A stretch of 64,000 bases of DNA from Tubiluchus corallicola (taxonomy: Eukaryota; Priapulida; Priapulimorpha; Priapulimorphida; Tubiluchidae), in contig JAQGDQ010000803.1 of NCBI GenBank assembly GCA_030141605.1, forward strand, positions 29,884 through 93,883, given 5' to 3'. Shown in pieces: positions 1-59,599 of the stretch. Below the pieces are notes generated by a model. The model worked only from the letters and a program-made list of their open reading frames with translations, had not been told where the DNA came from and searched no databases. Made by a program: the position numbers and the translations under genes. The number at the start of each line of letters is the position of its first letter. Within the stretch, counting starts at the first letter, position 1.

Positions 1-9
1 TGCCTTTAG

Positions 10-46956
<46,947 letters not shown>

Positions 46957-49753
46957 TGACATCAGTGCGCTAATTTTCTACTGCAACCAAAATAATTTCA
47001 TACAGTAACGGAACTGTAACTATCATTATGATGACGAATTTTCTTTTTCACTATTAATGTTAAAATTTACCACACGTAAGTGTACATTAAAATGTACTTA
47101 TGTGTTCATATGGCAAATAGATTGAACTTTAATTAAATTTGGCACTGTGTACATGAATAATACAATTTTGTGTAGTTATTATACATATGTGCTAGTAATA
47201 TTCCGTGTTCATATGGCAAATAGATAGAACTTTAATTATTTTGGCACTGTGTACATGAACAATATAATTTTATGTAGTTATTATACATGTGTTAGTAATT
47301 TTGCCTGACGACATCACTTATGTGTAAAGCCTTCCTTTACGTAAATTAATGGCAGCAGTGGTAACCGCTGTACAATTATGAAATGGCCGACCATGTGTAA
47401 ATACCGTACTTATTTCAAGCAAATAATTATGAAACTGCTGTACGGTCGTGTATGTGAAAAACGATAAAAACAAATACATTCGTTTAAATAGAAACCAATT
47501 TCTTTGTACATGTAATTTTTAGTTTACATAGAAAAAGGGCTAAGTGGCCGTAAAAATGAATTCGTGTGATTACAGAGTGGAGAAACAAAATGGAATGACA
47601 ATGTGGTAAAAACAGAAAATGAATTTGATTGATACAGAATCGAGAAATAAAACGTGAATAACAATGTGGGTTGCCCTGTAAGTGTAATGAAGATGGCATA
47701 GCTATGTTAGTTACAATATCAGGAAATAGTACAAAATTTGACATCTACGGAACTTTTTCACACCGAAGTCCCGAAACCGAACACGTCACAACTAACAACC
47801 TCACATCAACATTAGCTTGATGTCAACTCAAAATAAGCCCGAAGCCAACTCACAACACAATGTTGCATAAAACAATATTTACATAAACAGGCCAAGCTGA
47901 CATTGATTAGCAAATTTGGCCAGGTAAAAATATAGGATTCTACGATAATTTCAGAGCTTGTCTGCGATAAAATTCACAACACTGCCAAGAACGGTACAAT
48001 TTTTCAAAATAAACAAGATCAAAGCTACACAATACTTTTTACCATTTTCATACTGCTTAGTAATTGACTACTTTATAAACTCACTACACAATGGTGCAAT
48101 ATGTAACACAGCCATTAAACAACGGTGTTCATTATTCTGCAGAATCACAACAAATAAACAGCAGTTTTTTAGAAAAACGGTTGCTATACGCAGGCAACTA
48201 CACTATTCAGAATCTTACTACCTTTATAACTGAATTTTCAAATGCCTTCATACTTTTTAAAACTAGACAACTAGGTTAACGACAACCAACATAAATACAT
48301 GAACTTAACTGTTAAAATTACATTAAAGTTACTTAATAATCACCAATATATTACAGTACATTATACATTAAACAGAATTGTCAGAATAACAACAAGAGTT
48401 TCATAAAAATGATGCTGATGTGGATAAACTTTTGCCTTAATACACTGAACAATGTACAAACAGCAGAACTCACAACCAGCAAAAATGAGTTTGCAGTCAC
48501 TACTAAACAACAGTCTTCAGAAACTGCAAGGTTTCGCACAATTTGAAGAGACAAATATTTACTAAAAACTGATTTAACACGTTTCACGATAAAACTGCAA
48601 CTATTTTTGTAAAAGCGATGTTTTTGATTATCTGCTATTGTTTTACCCGATGAATAAATTTCCGATCACACGCCCGTTAATTTCCAAGGCAAAATTTGGA
48701 ATGCTCAGTTTAGATACTGGACATAATTACTAAACGTGACTAAAACACTACACAGGGAGGAGTAGAGTATTCCTCTAACTATAAGTGTGAAACAGTGAGC
48801 ACTGTCAAGTCATTTACTAGCACAAAACAATGAACGGTGACATCTTGTGTGAACCATTGGTTCACTTAAATCAATCTGTTAACACGCACGTTACTACATA
48901 ATGAACCTACGGGCAATGGTTTGAATAAATACGAAACATCAAAACAGCTCGTAGCCAGCAAATATAATTTCCACTTCCTGATGTAATTTGCATTTTACGC
49001 AGCGGCGTCGGGTAAAATCAGAAATGCCAAACAAACTACATCGACTAACAGTCACGTCTTCTCATAAAAACACGAGTAATTAAAATACTGATTGCTAAAA
49101 CATGATACATTTCTACGAGATATATTACAACATGGTTACTAAACACGTACATCCATTCTCCAACAAACAAGAGACAATTTACGCACCTTCACGGTGTTGA
49201 AAGTGCTCTAGTACAACTCTAGTGGAAAATAATAAAATAATGATATAATATTTACAAGTTCGTAGTACTCTATTTATAATTATGATTCGCCTAATTCGCC
49301 TGTCACCCACAAAAGCACGACAAAATTTTACCACCTTAGTCATTTATCGTTTAGCGATAATGATCCCAAAATAGACTTGAACAAACAATAACCGACCGCT
49401 GTTTCACTGTTAAATTATAGACGTAACAATTTTAATACAATGCGTTTTGTACATGATTCAAAAGTCACGAGAACGTTATCTTCGTGAAGGGAATTACGAG
49501 TGAAAGACTAAATACAGGATTCGTTTTAAGTAGATTCAATCCTAATACCAGGCGTCCATCTTTTTCAATTATTTTCATATTCGTCTTAAGAAATACTGAA
49601 GATTCTACAGAACACGCTTGCTAAACAAGCATCACTATAAAACGTCATTGTCCACTATGGCAAAGTACTGACTAAAGGCGTCTTGGTGAACTTTGTTCTA
49701 ACATCCGTTTTAAAACAAAGTGCACGGTACACGGATAAAAATGGCAACAATGT
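46957..49753. other. Converging 3' UTRs / intergenic region
   Basis: Between the stop codons of the two genes. An aataaa at 47646-47651 on the plus strand could serve gene 1. A ~102-bp imperfect tandem duplication (catatggcaaatagat...) covers 47108-47305. No long open frame and no transposon end recognised; the syndecan 3' UTR end could not be placed. Confidence 0.5.
47108..47305 (+). repeat. ~102-bp tandem duplication
   Basis: Two copies begin catatggcaaatagat and contain ggcactgtgtacatga and tgtagttattatacat. Confidence 0.85.
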
Positions 49754-49923
49754 CTATGCGTAGAATTCTTTAGGAGGATTTTTGTTATACTGCGTTATGT
49801 GAGGCGACCGTTTCGGCTCGTCCAAAGCGTAACTTCCTTCGTCCTTTTTCCGCATTCGATAAACGATGAACATGACCAACAATACAGCACATAGTAAGCC
49901 GACTACTGTTCCTCCAATTACGG
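49754..49923 (-). CDS. SDC: Syndecan last exon: TM helix and cytoplasmic tail
   Basis: Acceptor ttttcag at the right edge, TAG at 49756-49754. Encodes the last 56 residues, including the ~20-residue helix, [16 protein letters not shown], an [11 protein letters not shown] variable part and EFYA. Confidence 0.97.
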
Positions 49924-52900
49924 CTGAAAAAAAACGTAAAAAATGAGAAGCACAAAAACACTAAATTTTGAAAATACAATTACAGCAAACTCCGCATAAC
50001 TCAAATCGAACCGGACCGAAAAAACTTTCGATGTTGACCATTTTCCAGCATTTAGGACACCGTGTCTCTGTCCAAACTGCAGCGCTGAACAGATAATCAA
50101 AGAGGTAGAATTAACGTTAGTTCATCATAGCGCTATTAAACAGAAAAAGTCAATAAAAAGCACAGGTTTTGGCTGTATAACATTTTGCAGGGGGCGGGGG
50201 AAACAATACGGACGTCCACCAGTTAGTGAACGAGCTGCAACTGGATGCAGAACAACATAATTATACGGTTCCTCAAATTCCCAAACACTCAAGTGGAAAA
50301 ATATTACCGTGCATAGGCCCTGAAGTGACCAAAACTCACAAAGTGACCAAGTAGCCAATCAGCAAAAATGGTCAGTGGGAGCTTAAAAATTCCCTAAATC
50401 ACCTAGGCAAAGTCCTGTCTGCGTAATGCGTGATGCGTTTTCGCACGATAACGATCACGTTCGAATGAATACGTATCACGCGCATCACGGACTGTGTATT
50501 ACGTACACACGGAAAACGCTTCCACGTGTGTAAACATAAACTGTTGCATATGCATTTCGCATGATGGATTACGCATTACATGGAATTCTATGTTAAATCA
50601 CTGAAGGATTTCACGAGCAACTTTCCCTTTTCTTATGATCCAGAAAGCATAACTGTAAGGCCCTGCAGCACGAAATCCAGTAGAAGCTTGAAATTATAAA
50701 AAAAAATAAAAATCGACACGTCTCAAGTAATTAGTGGGTAAAAAAACAAAACTACTGTTAACATACCAGCTAGAATTGCCGGGTCAAGAAGACTAGTTTT
50801 CTCCGGCTCTCTATGTAAAGTTTGTCCATCGGTGTCGCCGGATACATTATCTATTTCGTTGCTTATATCGTCGCCAAACTTATCTTCTCCTTCATTGGCC
50901 GGTAGGTCAGGTATCGTATTGTCCGCATGGACTGGTTTGTCCTGAAAAGTACAGCAAATGGTACATCCAGAATGTGCAGGAACTAGTGGATAACACTGTA
51001 TATTACTAATTGATTTAATATTAAGAAGACGTAACTCAGTACAGTCCAACCTCGTTAAACCGGACTAATTGGGGGGTGGGTGGTCCGGTTTAGCCGATTC
51101 ATCCGATATGCCTATATATGGTCTAATATAATACAGGAATAATCACCTTAATAAGGCCTATCTACATTGCACTATATACTATACTGTATATTACTTTAAA
51201 ATAATTAACCTGTGAGGATAAAGAAATTATTGTACAATTGGTAGGCCGTGTTATGTTTAGCGCTCGGGCTCGGATGGAAATCGGTCAGTTTCCTTTACCA
51301 CGGATGACGTCCGTCTTATCCGGTATCCAGGCTAATGGGGTCCGGTTTAACGAGGGTCGACTGTATTTGCACATTGTTCAATATTCAGGACAGACCATCA
51401 ATACACAGCTGCATCAACCATCATTACACATTCCTGATGTGTAAAAGACACTATTTCTTGACATCTTAGCAGTACATGTTTCAATAAGTAAATTTACAGT
51501 TGTTCATTCAAGTTATAAATGCACTAAAAAGGGCGGAAATACAATATTGCTCTTAGAAGCTCTTCCTTAACAGTTTTACATAATTTCCACCAAAACACAA
51601 AAATAGAACTGCATTCCCACATAAATAATTTTGTCATTATAAATGCAAAATTTAATATGTTAATCACATTAAATTTTAACACTATATAGAAAATAATTGT
51701 AGCAATAATCAACAATTATCGCAAGAAAATTAGAAGTGAAATAAGCAAAGTAACTGAAGCAAATAAGGAAATGAAAAAAGAGAGCTTTCAACATCCTAAA
51801 AAATTTATTACAAACTCATCATCATCATCATCATTATCATTTGCATGCTTTACTTTCTACAACCTGGCACGCTCCACCTGTTGATGCCAACACCCCTATC
51901 TCCCGCCACCGCCCACGATACAACATCCCTCAAATCTAGTAATTTGCTAAATCTTTTTGCAGTAAATCTATATACTTCAGTAGCTGACCCCCCTCCGCCC
52001 TCTCTCGTTTTTGTCGTTTCAAGAGTTTTACGTAATACTAAAAAGAGGGACTCTTGAGGTAATCTTAGTGCATGCCCAATGCAATGTGATCTTCTTACTT
52101 GGATTTGTTTACTCCAAGGATTCTTCTTGATCACACACAGATCATCATTGCATATTCTATCAGGTCATTTAATTCCTAATAATTTTCTGTAGTGACGTCT
52201 TTGAAAAGCATCAATTTCCTCTTTCTGTTTAACTCTTATTGTCCATAGCTCAGCACTGTATAAAAATACAGGTTCAACTAAAGTTGAAAGAATCGGGACT
52301 TTTGGTTTATAGACCAAATGATTATAAATTGACGATTATTTATAAATTATCGGGCCTAATGATTAACGTAAAAATGATCATTGGTAAGAAATGATTAAAC
52401 TAACACATTTAGGCTTCTAGTGCTCAAACACGAATCACTGGAGTGAATTATTATTCCAGCCATGAGAAAATTAGCATTCACATCAGCCACTACGCACCCC
52501 TCCCTGTTGCTAACTGCTTAGTTGTACAGCATTAATTCAAAACTACTAAAGGCACAATTTAAAATTAAAACTTCCTAGTCAGGGCGTCTCCACGTGTGAA
52601 TAAATGCCCAAATGGTTGTACGAACAAACTATAAATGGTGTTGTGTAAAAAGCTTAAAAATGCACGACGGAAATTGCTTCTCAACCTATGTTTACATTTA
52701 CATTTAAAATTTATCAATTGCAGATATTAATTAAAATATTTTTTATCATTTTTCCTTCATCTTGAATAGCATTTACCATTATCAACACTGATGCTGTGAT
52801 GCTACCATTAAGTCCTAATCACTATCATAATTACTTTCCACCGATACCTACCTTTTTCGGTGGCAAGACTATTTCTGTGACTGATGCCTTTTCCGTAGTC

Positions 52901-55900
52901 TTTATCTCTGGTGCTTCCGTTTCCGGGTTTTCCCATATTTTTACCACATTTGGATCAATGAAACCTGGCGGTTCTGTAAAAAACAAAAAACGACATTCTA
53001 GAGGATGCGGCTACGGTTAATACTACTTTATTATTTCTGTTCACTTACAACCTAACCTTATAATTCCTAACCCACTTGAGCAATCCCTTTATCCCATCCG
53101 GCTGTCTAGACCCGTTCAGGCGGAGATACGGAAAAGCTACCCTCCGCACACATAGTACGTCAGTTGAGTGTTCTACTGGTTATACAATATATCACTCATT
53201 AAATTCATAGAGAATAAACTACAACTCAGTAGAGCGCTGTCAGGCTTTTTCTTTAGTATACCATGTGACCCAAAAAAGACTTTAAAAAGGCAGTGTGTTG
53301 AAGAAAGCGGGATCTGTAATAAGCGTCACATTACACACTCAGGAGTCAAACAGGGCTAGACAAAGTCTTCAGTAAGTTAAGTAAAATTTAATAGTAGACA
53401 ACTGTTAATTATTTAACACTCGTATAATCAAAAATGGGGAGACCTTATCGGCTGCTATACCCCGAAGACTTACGATTTACACGCATCTTGCGTTTCGGTA
53501 CCATAAAATAGCAAGGCACGAGAATCTACACAGTTTAACTCAGTGTAACGTATAATCCGAAAGTCTTTATAGAATTTTCGGTACTAAAAATTATGATTTG
53601 AAGTATTAAACAGTAATTTAAATGAACATTTTCAAAGGAAATTTTGAGTAAGAAACTGAACGGTGATGCTACAGCAGCATGGATTATAGACAGGTTTAAC
53701 TACTGAACGGTGATGCTACAGCAGCATAGATTATAGACAGGTTTAACTACTGAACGGTGATGCTACAGCAGCATGGATTATAGACAGGTTTAACTACTGA
53801 ACGGTGATGCTACAGCAGCATAGATTATAGACAGGTTTAACTACTGAACGGTGATGCTACAGCAGCATGGATTATAGACAGGTTTAACTACTGAACGGTG
53901 ATGCTACAGCAGCATGGATTATAGACCTGGTTTAACTGCAAAAACTGAAAACATAACTACCACACGGGAGGCACATTTAAGTGAAAATGTCTGTTTCAGG
54001 GCGCCCCCTTCTGAGAGAAACCGGTATAGCAACTTTCAATAAAAGACCGGGACAAGTATGCGGGGATTAAACTAATAATAAGAAATACATGAACCATTAA
54101 AAGAATTTTATTACATAATATGGGGTTAGCACACAATAGGGAGTCGGTGAAACACTTGTCACATATAAGCTTGTGCTAATTCATTGTGCAGCACAATCGG
54201 CATTGTCGAGTACAATACATAAAACTCTAAATGAAACTGTGTCCAATGCATATGAAATCACAAACTGGCTGCTGCCACGTCGGCATATTAATTTTGATTC
54301 TAGTTGGGAGAAGTATTGTCAACAAGAGCCCTTCCGGGGCAAGCATGCCGGCCGTTGCCCCTCCAAACTCTCCACAGGGGAAAATTTAAAATATTCTGTT
54401 CCGACCTTGGTATACATGTATAGGTATAGGCATTGAAATCGTATGACACGTTCAATTTCACGAAGAAATGGCGAGGAAGTAAAACTTTGAATTTTTAGGG
54501 CTACTCCCAAAGTCTTCCTAAAGAAGGGAAAGGGTCGTTCCCAGTCCTCACATCTCCCAGCCCTCAGATCTGACTGTACATTACAAAGCCTTGTCAATTT
54601 TTATGTAGAGTGTACAACAAGAACAACAACAATGCGAGTAAGTACCGTATCTGTCGCCAGAGCAAAAATACACGTTTGTCTAAGGGGGTCATTCCATGAC
54701 AATTCAACGAGTGGCCTACTCACGACCATCTCGGATTTTCGTGAAACTTGGCGTGGTTATTGGGCCTTATGAGAATAGTTTATGTTCAAAATTTTAGGTC
54801 GATCGGTCAACTCATTAAAAAGTTATGAAATTTTGGGCTAAAATAACGTCCCATTTTGGGATGCTTTCGTGTTTGTGGTGTCTATGCAACTAGAATGGTT
54901 TTCGAGCATAAGCGATGAAATGCCACTGTAGCTAAATATTGCTAACTATTATTTAAAGGCAGGCGTCGAAATTAGGGCTCCTTAAATTTTAAGAGACAGA
55001 GTCGGAGTGACGAGTTTCAATGTACCGACTCCTCAGCCCTGGTTGAAACCCGCAAATTTAGAAAAAGTTTTATTGCAAATTTTCTGCGCTCCTCTTCTTC
55101 ATTAGCTTAGCGATAATTTCATGTACGTATTGCGCAGTGACCATGTGAGTATATGTATGTTGACCTCTTTTATCAAGGGAAGCCATCGATCAGTCTGATC
55201 ATAAAGCAATGTTGTTTGTTCAATCAGTTCAACCACAGTGACCATGTGAGTGAAGCCATCGATCAGTCTGATCATAAAGCAATGTTGTTTGTTCAATCAG
55301 TTCAACCACAGTGACCATGTGAGTATATGTATGTTGACCTCTTTTATCAAGGGAAGCCATCGATCAGTCTGATCATAAAGCAATGTTGTTTGTTCAATGA
55401 GTGTTCAACCACTGTGCCAGCCTAACACCCGGTTCACGTTAAGGCAAAAGTTCGTGCTTATTCAAATGCTAAACGATTTAAAATCGTCCCCCGAAAGCTT
55501 CGACTTCATCAAGTTTCCAGCCTCTCGGTTTCACGAATCCGCTAATCTCAGTTCATACCCCCGGGGGAAATTTTCCGTCTGGATGCTGGGATAAAACAGA
55601 ACCGGGCATACTTTCGGATGCAATTTATTTTTCTGTTTAGTCTAGCATGCATTTACTTTTCACTTGAACACGTCAAACGCACGGGGATCTCTATGACTGC
55701 AAACACTATGTTCTGCACGTACGAATTACTCCGCTTAGAAGAAAGAAGCAGATTGGTTTTCCACAATTCCAAGATTTCACCAACGTGAAAAGGAGATTTT
55801 CTGCACAATCCTGACAAATTTCACTGACTTATAGAGTATTACGGACACGTCATGCGAGTTATGAATAAGGTTGTCAGAAGCCAATGCTACAGGGAGTTTA

Positions 55901-58900
55901 TTTATCGTTAACTCGAAGCCACGCGATAGATAAGGCACGGTTTCGATAAGCTGCTGTTAATTTAATTAAAGGAAAACAACAGGATTTCTTCGTAACCTAG
56001 CAAGTAAGTAAGTAAAAAATTTATTTGTCTCTGAATGTTACAAAATAAACATAAACAAAAACTAAAACAAAGACGGAAAAGAGGCGGGGTGGTGAAAAGA
56101 CCAAGGGTCACCAAGTCAACCACCCCTATCCAAACTGAAGAAAATTAAGTGACCTGTTAAGTAAGGTGTGAACTTATGAAAATAATCAGCAACTTAACAA
56201 AATAAATAGCATTTTCAGTATGACAAAAAGGATACATTTTAACACCTTATAACAATGGCAAAGTGTTTCTGATAATTAAATTCCCTTGTTAATAAGACCC
56301 CTATTGTATGATAATTACTGATTATTACCCTAATATTATATTATTACCCTGATTATTACTGATTAATTGTATTGTTTTGTCTAGATTTAGGTATCTAACT
56401 TCATTATTTTTTGTTTTCACTACTTTTTTTATAATTTGTATCATTTATACTGTTTTTATTATTATTTTTTCTTTTGTTTTTTGTTTTTGTTATCTGCAGC
56501 ATCACCGTTAATTTTTAATATACTAATCTATTTACAAGAAAGGGCAGGAGACTAGATGACCCTATGGTCCTTCCCTGCCCTGCTCCACGATAATAATTAC
56601 GTAATATTTAAAAAAAATTTTTATGTCAAACTAATTGGAGAAAATAAAATGTTCTATGTTGTAAATAATAGGAAATAACGGCAGCCCACCTAGTCATGAC
56701 ATTACAATTGAATATAATTTTCAACAGCACGAACATTGCGTAGGCCCTGTTGCACATGTTTGCAAAAGCGAAATTTCAAGTACAGTGCTACTGTAACATT
56801 CAGTGAGATATACAAAAACTTGGCAAATTTAAGTTTAAAATTTAAATTTCAAGTTTACCGCCATGATCTCTCGTATGTGTGCACTAGGTCACAACTGAAC
56901 TGAGAGGTACAGTAACTGTTTTTTGTGCAACATATTTCCAAGACGCAGGTACTATATCCATCCAACCAGAGAATGGGGAATTGCATGTAACAAGGTGCAA
57001 ACGTGAAATTAAACCTTCAGTGGTAATAATTTTTCACACAAGCCATTATTAACAAACAATTCCATTCTCTTTCAATATTTTATACATTACATTATTTTGA
57101 ACATTAGTTAAAAATGGGGTCTTGTCCCCCTATAAGCACGAAATGCTATATAATTTGCAATAATGTAATGAAATGACGTGCACATTTCAAATAATTTGCT
57201 TAAAACTGACCATATCAACTGTTGATTTTTCCTTTAATTTCTTCTATAGGTTTTACACATCAAATGTAGACATAGGAATTTCGAATGTGTTTTGGTAACT
57301 CAAATGTGACTTAGGTAAGTCAAATGTAGATGCATTACTTTGAATAAATCCGTTATTAACTTATTTAAGTGCAAATTACAAAAAGATAAACCAAAGATAG
57401 TCATCACCTCTTTCAGAACTTTGAAAAATGTTTACCCTCAAAATAAATTATTTGATAAACCATAACGTCGGTAGAAAAGAATAAATTGGTTCCCACTTCC
57501 CAATGAACAGTGAATCACTAATTACGCTCAAGATTTCTTGAAAACCATTGTTAACACATTTGAACTACCTAAGTCTACATTTGAGTTACCAAGACACATT
57601 TGAATTGCCTAAATCTACATTTGAGTTAATGCAGGTCTACATTTGACGTGTAAAACCTACACTTCCTACAGCTATGACAAACTTGTCCGGCATAGAGAAA
57701 ATCTGTACTATTTTGCTACAATTTTTAAAAAATTTCAATCGTGCAAAGTTTGAAATTCGTGCAATTTTGTTTCAAATTAGAATCCTGTGCCAGGCACTCA
57801 ACATTCCTGCGTGGCACTGGCGCAGAACTAATAACACAGCATCGAACATTCTGCTTCAATTTGCCATCTAAAGCATACGTAATAAATTTCCCCCCTGTAA
57901 CAGCATTAGCTCATGAAACTACTCTGGTTCGTGGACTCATAAATTTAATACTGAATGCTTCACTCTGTGTCGATCTAGTTAAAGCTCAATAATACAAGAC
58001 AATCTTGCTGCGCCAAATTGCATTTAATAACCGAATATGGCTGAACGGGGTAGCCAGTTCTCGAAAACTGCACAATGTTTTGCAATTAATAATTTATTAT
58101 TCCCTGAATTGGGGGTTATTGAGAAAGGCTGCTTTTGCGAGCGCGTCTGATTGTCAACTTGTTCTACTACCATGTCGTGACAGCAAAAAACTGATGTAGA
58201 AGAACAATTGCTGAGAATTTAGAATTGTGTTTAAAGCACAAGAAAACCCTTCACTTACATAAAAGCTTAAAAAATTCAACTTGAAATTTTATACCACTTA
58301 TATACTGCCCTTTTGCATGTTAGACTTGCGTCGGCAATAACGCTGTATGAAACATGTAAATTTAAACTCGCGTGATGACCGTTAGGCGCAGCCATTTTAA
58401 TCTTAGGTGGTTTGAAACAATTTTAGATAACATTGCACGAAGTATGAAAAAATAATCAGAGCATTTGTAGCACACATGTTAATAGCAAAGTAAAATTTTG
58501 AATTACTTGCATGAAAAATTTTTGTGACATAGTTTAACATTTCGTTTTCTTCCCCTGTTTCACGTTGTGCGTATATGACGTCATGTAATGGCGCTGTCGG
58601 AACAGTATTGCGGGAGATTTAAACGAAAACAAACAAAAATTCCTTTTAAGGCGATATGCGCATAAAATTCCTATAAAGTGATATAATTTTTAAGGTGATT
58701 TTTCTGAAACCCACTTCATCTACCCCTTTTCTTGTCCCTTAAGTCTGCTACAAAGATCAAAGCAAAAATGTAAATGCAGAACATGGAAATAATGCAGGTC
58801 TGACAAGCAGTGCCAGTTTCAAAACGTTTGTGACAAGCTGACAGCGCCGTCTAGTAAACAAAGATTGACGTTTGTGACAAGCTGACAGTGCCATCTAGTA

Positions 58901-59067
58901 ACCAAAGATTGACGTTTGTGACAAGCTGACAGTGCCATCTAGTAACCAAAGATTGACGTTTGTGACAAGCTGACAGCGCCATCTAGTAATCAAAGATTGA
59001 CTGACAAAAACAACAAATAATAATCTTAAATAATACGTACCATCTCCGCTGTGATCAAGTTCGTCAT
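49754..59067 (-). CDS. SDC: Syndecan, 4 coding exons found, 5' partial
   Basis: Joined on the minus strand: 59067-59041, 52973-52852, 50941-50767, 49923-49754. All junctions keep phase. The product ends with a membrane helix ([20 protein letters not shown]), then the syndecan C1 motif [19 protein letters not shown], a short variable region, and C2 motif EFYA followed by TAG. EFYA binds PDZ proteins such as syntenin/CASK in known syndecans. The ectodomain is acidic with a Ser-Gly ([12 protein letters not shown]) fitting a glycosaminoglycan site. Syndecans are cell-surface heparan sulfate proteoglycans that act as co-receptors for matrix and growth factors. The signal peptide exon was not found. 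The gene is convergent with gene 1. Confidence 0.93.
49983..50060 (-). mobile_element. Fragment of the 6577 pogo-like MITE family
   Basis: cagcaaactccgcataactc and gatgttgaccattttccagc match the inverted right end of the element at 6577-7130. A TA precedes it. Only one end is present. Confidence 0.7.
50130..50640 (+). mobile_element. Interspersed element, copy B
   Basis: Homologous to segments of 8590-11045 but without the 60-bp array. Shared: cataacattt, aacaatacgga, gtgaccaa, aaaaatggtca, gtgtattacgtac and aaactgttg. Class unknown. Confidence 0.6.
50767..50941 (-). CDS. SDC: Syndecan exon: juxtamembrane ectodomain
   Basis: Acceptor cttttcag, donor gtatgt. [20 protein letters not shown] and on; strongly acidic (about 14 Asp/Glu in 58 residues), ending [14 protein letters not shown] at the membrane. 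Phase 0 start, one trailing base. Confidence 0.93.
51042..51363. mobile_element. Pogo-like MITE
   Basis: Ends cagtccaacctcgttaaacc and (inverted) cagtcgaccctcgttaaacc, TA on both sides. 322 bp. Lies in the syndecan intron. Confidence 0.85.
51795..52320 (-). mobile_element. LINE reverse transcriptase C-terminal fragment
   Basis: Minus strand: [25 protein letters not shown], then [20 protein letters not shown], the usual C-terminal domain of non-LTR reverse transcriptases; broken by stops. An ATC-triplet run (plus 51820-51840) marks the tail. Confidence 0.7.
52852..52973 (-). CDS. SDC: Syndecan ectodomain exon
   Basis: Acceptor tttacag, donor gtaggt. [20 protein letters not shown] then [20 protein letters not shown]; Thr/Glu/Pro rich. 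Starts with two bases completing a split codon. Confidence 0.88.
53021..53654. other. Intron, no recognisable content
   Basis: Syndecan intron with slightly GC-richer patches; no repeat ends recognised. Confidence 0.45.
53655..53935 (+). repeat. Minisatellite, 47-bp unit, 6 copies
   Basis: Unit gaacggtgatgctacagcag then catggattatagacaggttt and aactact; the only differences are catgg/catag alternation and an insertion in the last copy. Confidence 0.95.
53936..55100. other. Intron with one possible dispersed repeat
   Basis: 54690-54900 (gggggtcattccatgacaat, gtgaaacttggcgtggttat) looks like a fragment of a dispersed invertebrate repeat, but no second copy is in the window. The rest is unassigned. 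Confidence 0.35.
55110..55410 (+). repeat. Tandem repeat, ~102-bp unit, 3 copies
   Basis: Unit gtgaccatgtgagtatatgt ... aagccatcgatcagtctgat ... caatgttgtttgttcaat. The middle copy lacks ~40 bp. Confidence 0.92.
55998..56135 (-). mobile_element. LINE 3' end fragment, stem-loop type
   Basis: Minus strand: ggggtggttgacttggtgac ... ggtcttttcaccacccc, with an inner gacc-ctt-ggtc, then AT-rich sequence and a TTAC-repeat tail (plus gtaagtaagta). Related to 7930-8115. Confidence 0.6.
56520..56600 (+). mobile_element. LINE 3' UTR stem-loop relic
   Basis: agggcagg...cctgccct outer stem with inner gacc-ctat-ggtc (56540-56582). AT-rich sequence follows. Confidence 0.5.
57247..57659. mobile_element. 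MITE with ~100-bp inverted ends of tcaaatgtaga motifs
   Basis: Left taggttttacacatcaaatg and inverted right taggttttacacgtcaaatg. Each arm repeats tcaaatgt(aga/gac) three to four times. Confidence 0.8.
57660..58224. other. Intron, no recognisable content
   Basis: Short open frames (up to 83 codons) show no motif. Confidence 0.4.
58225..58505 (+). mobile_element. Dispersed repeat, copy 2
   Basis: Homologous to 30085-30360: acatgtaaattta, gatgaccgttag, gaaaaaataatcagagcat, tagcacaca. Edges approximate. Confidence 0.55.
58815..59000 (+). repeat. Minisatellite, 44-bp unit, 4 copies
   Basis: Unit gacgtttgtgacaagctgac then agtgccatctagtaaccaaa and gatt. It ends ~40 bp from the donor side of the 27-base syndecan exon. 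Confidence 0.95.
59041..59067 (-). CDS. SDC: Syndecan 27-nt microexon with Ser-Gly site
   Basis: Acceptor ttgtttag, donor gtacgt on the minus strand. Encodes DELDHSGD, with the final G completing Glu from the next exon. Acidic residues around Ser-Gly are the usual context for glycosaminoglycan attachment. Length divisible by three. Confidence 0.75.
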
Positions 59068-59599
59068 CTAAACAAAAGAGAAGAATAATAAATAAATAAC
59101 AATAAATATGAATTCAGTACAGACAGTACACAAGAGTGATAATTGCAGGATATTGAAGATAATATTATGAGGCTCTGCAAGCCCTTTGTAGTTACTAAAA
59201 TGATTTTAAGAATTTACGAATGATTTACTTTTCATGTTGTCTGTATTTAATGACCTTCAAACTAAGATACGTATTTTGCTAATATAATTTCACACCTCTA
59301 TACATATATCATCAACTATAATTTTCACACTATGCTAAAACTAGGTAGTTATGTCAGACTTGCAATACGACACACGTTTATACCATACCTAACATATTTA
59401 ATGGTTATGATGGCTACATTACTACTATCAATTATATTTAAATGTTCTATACAATTATAGTTATTAATAAAAGTATAATGTATAATTTAATCTCTTCTCC
59501 CCTACTTAAATTTGGGTACACATATGTGTATATCATTGTATATATCATTGTATACACAAGTAAGCAATATGGTGCATTGTTATACAAGTAAGTGGTACA

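Noticed and set aside
54173-54597. Overlapping frames of ~90 codons on both strands
   Set aside because: No motif, no splice sites in phase with syndecan exons.
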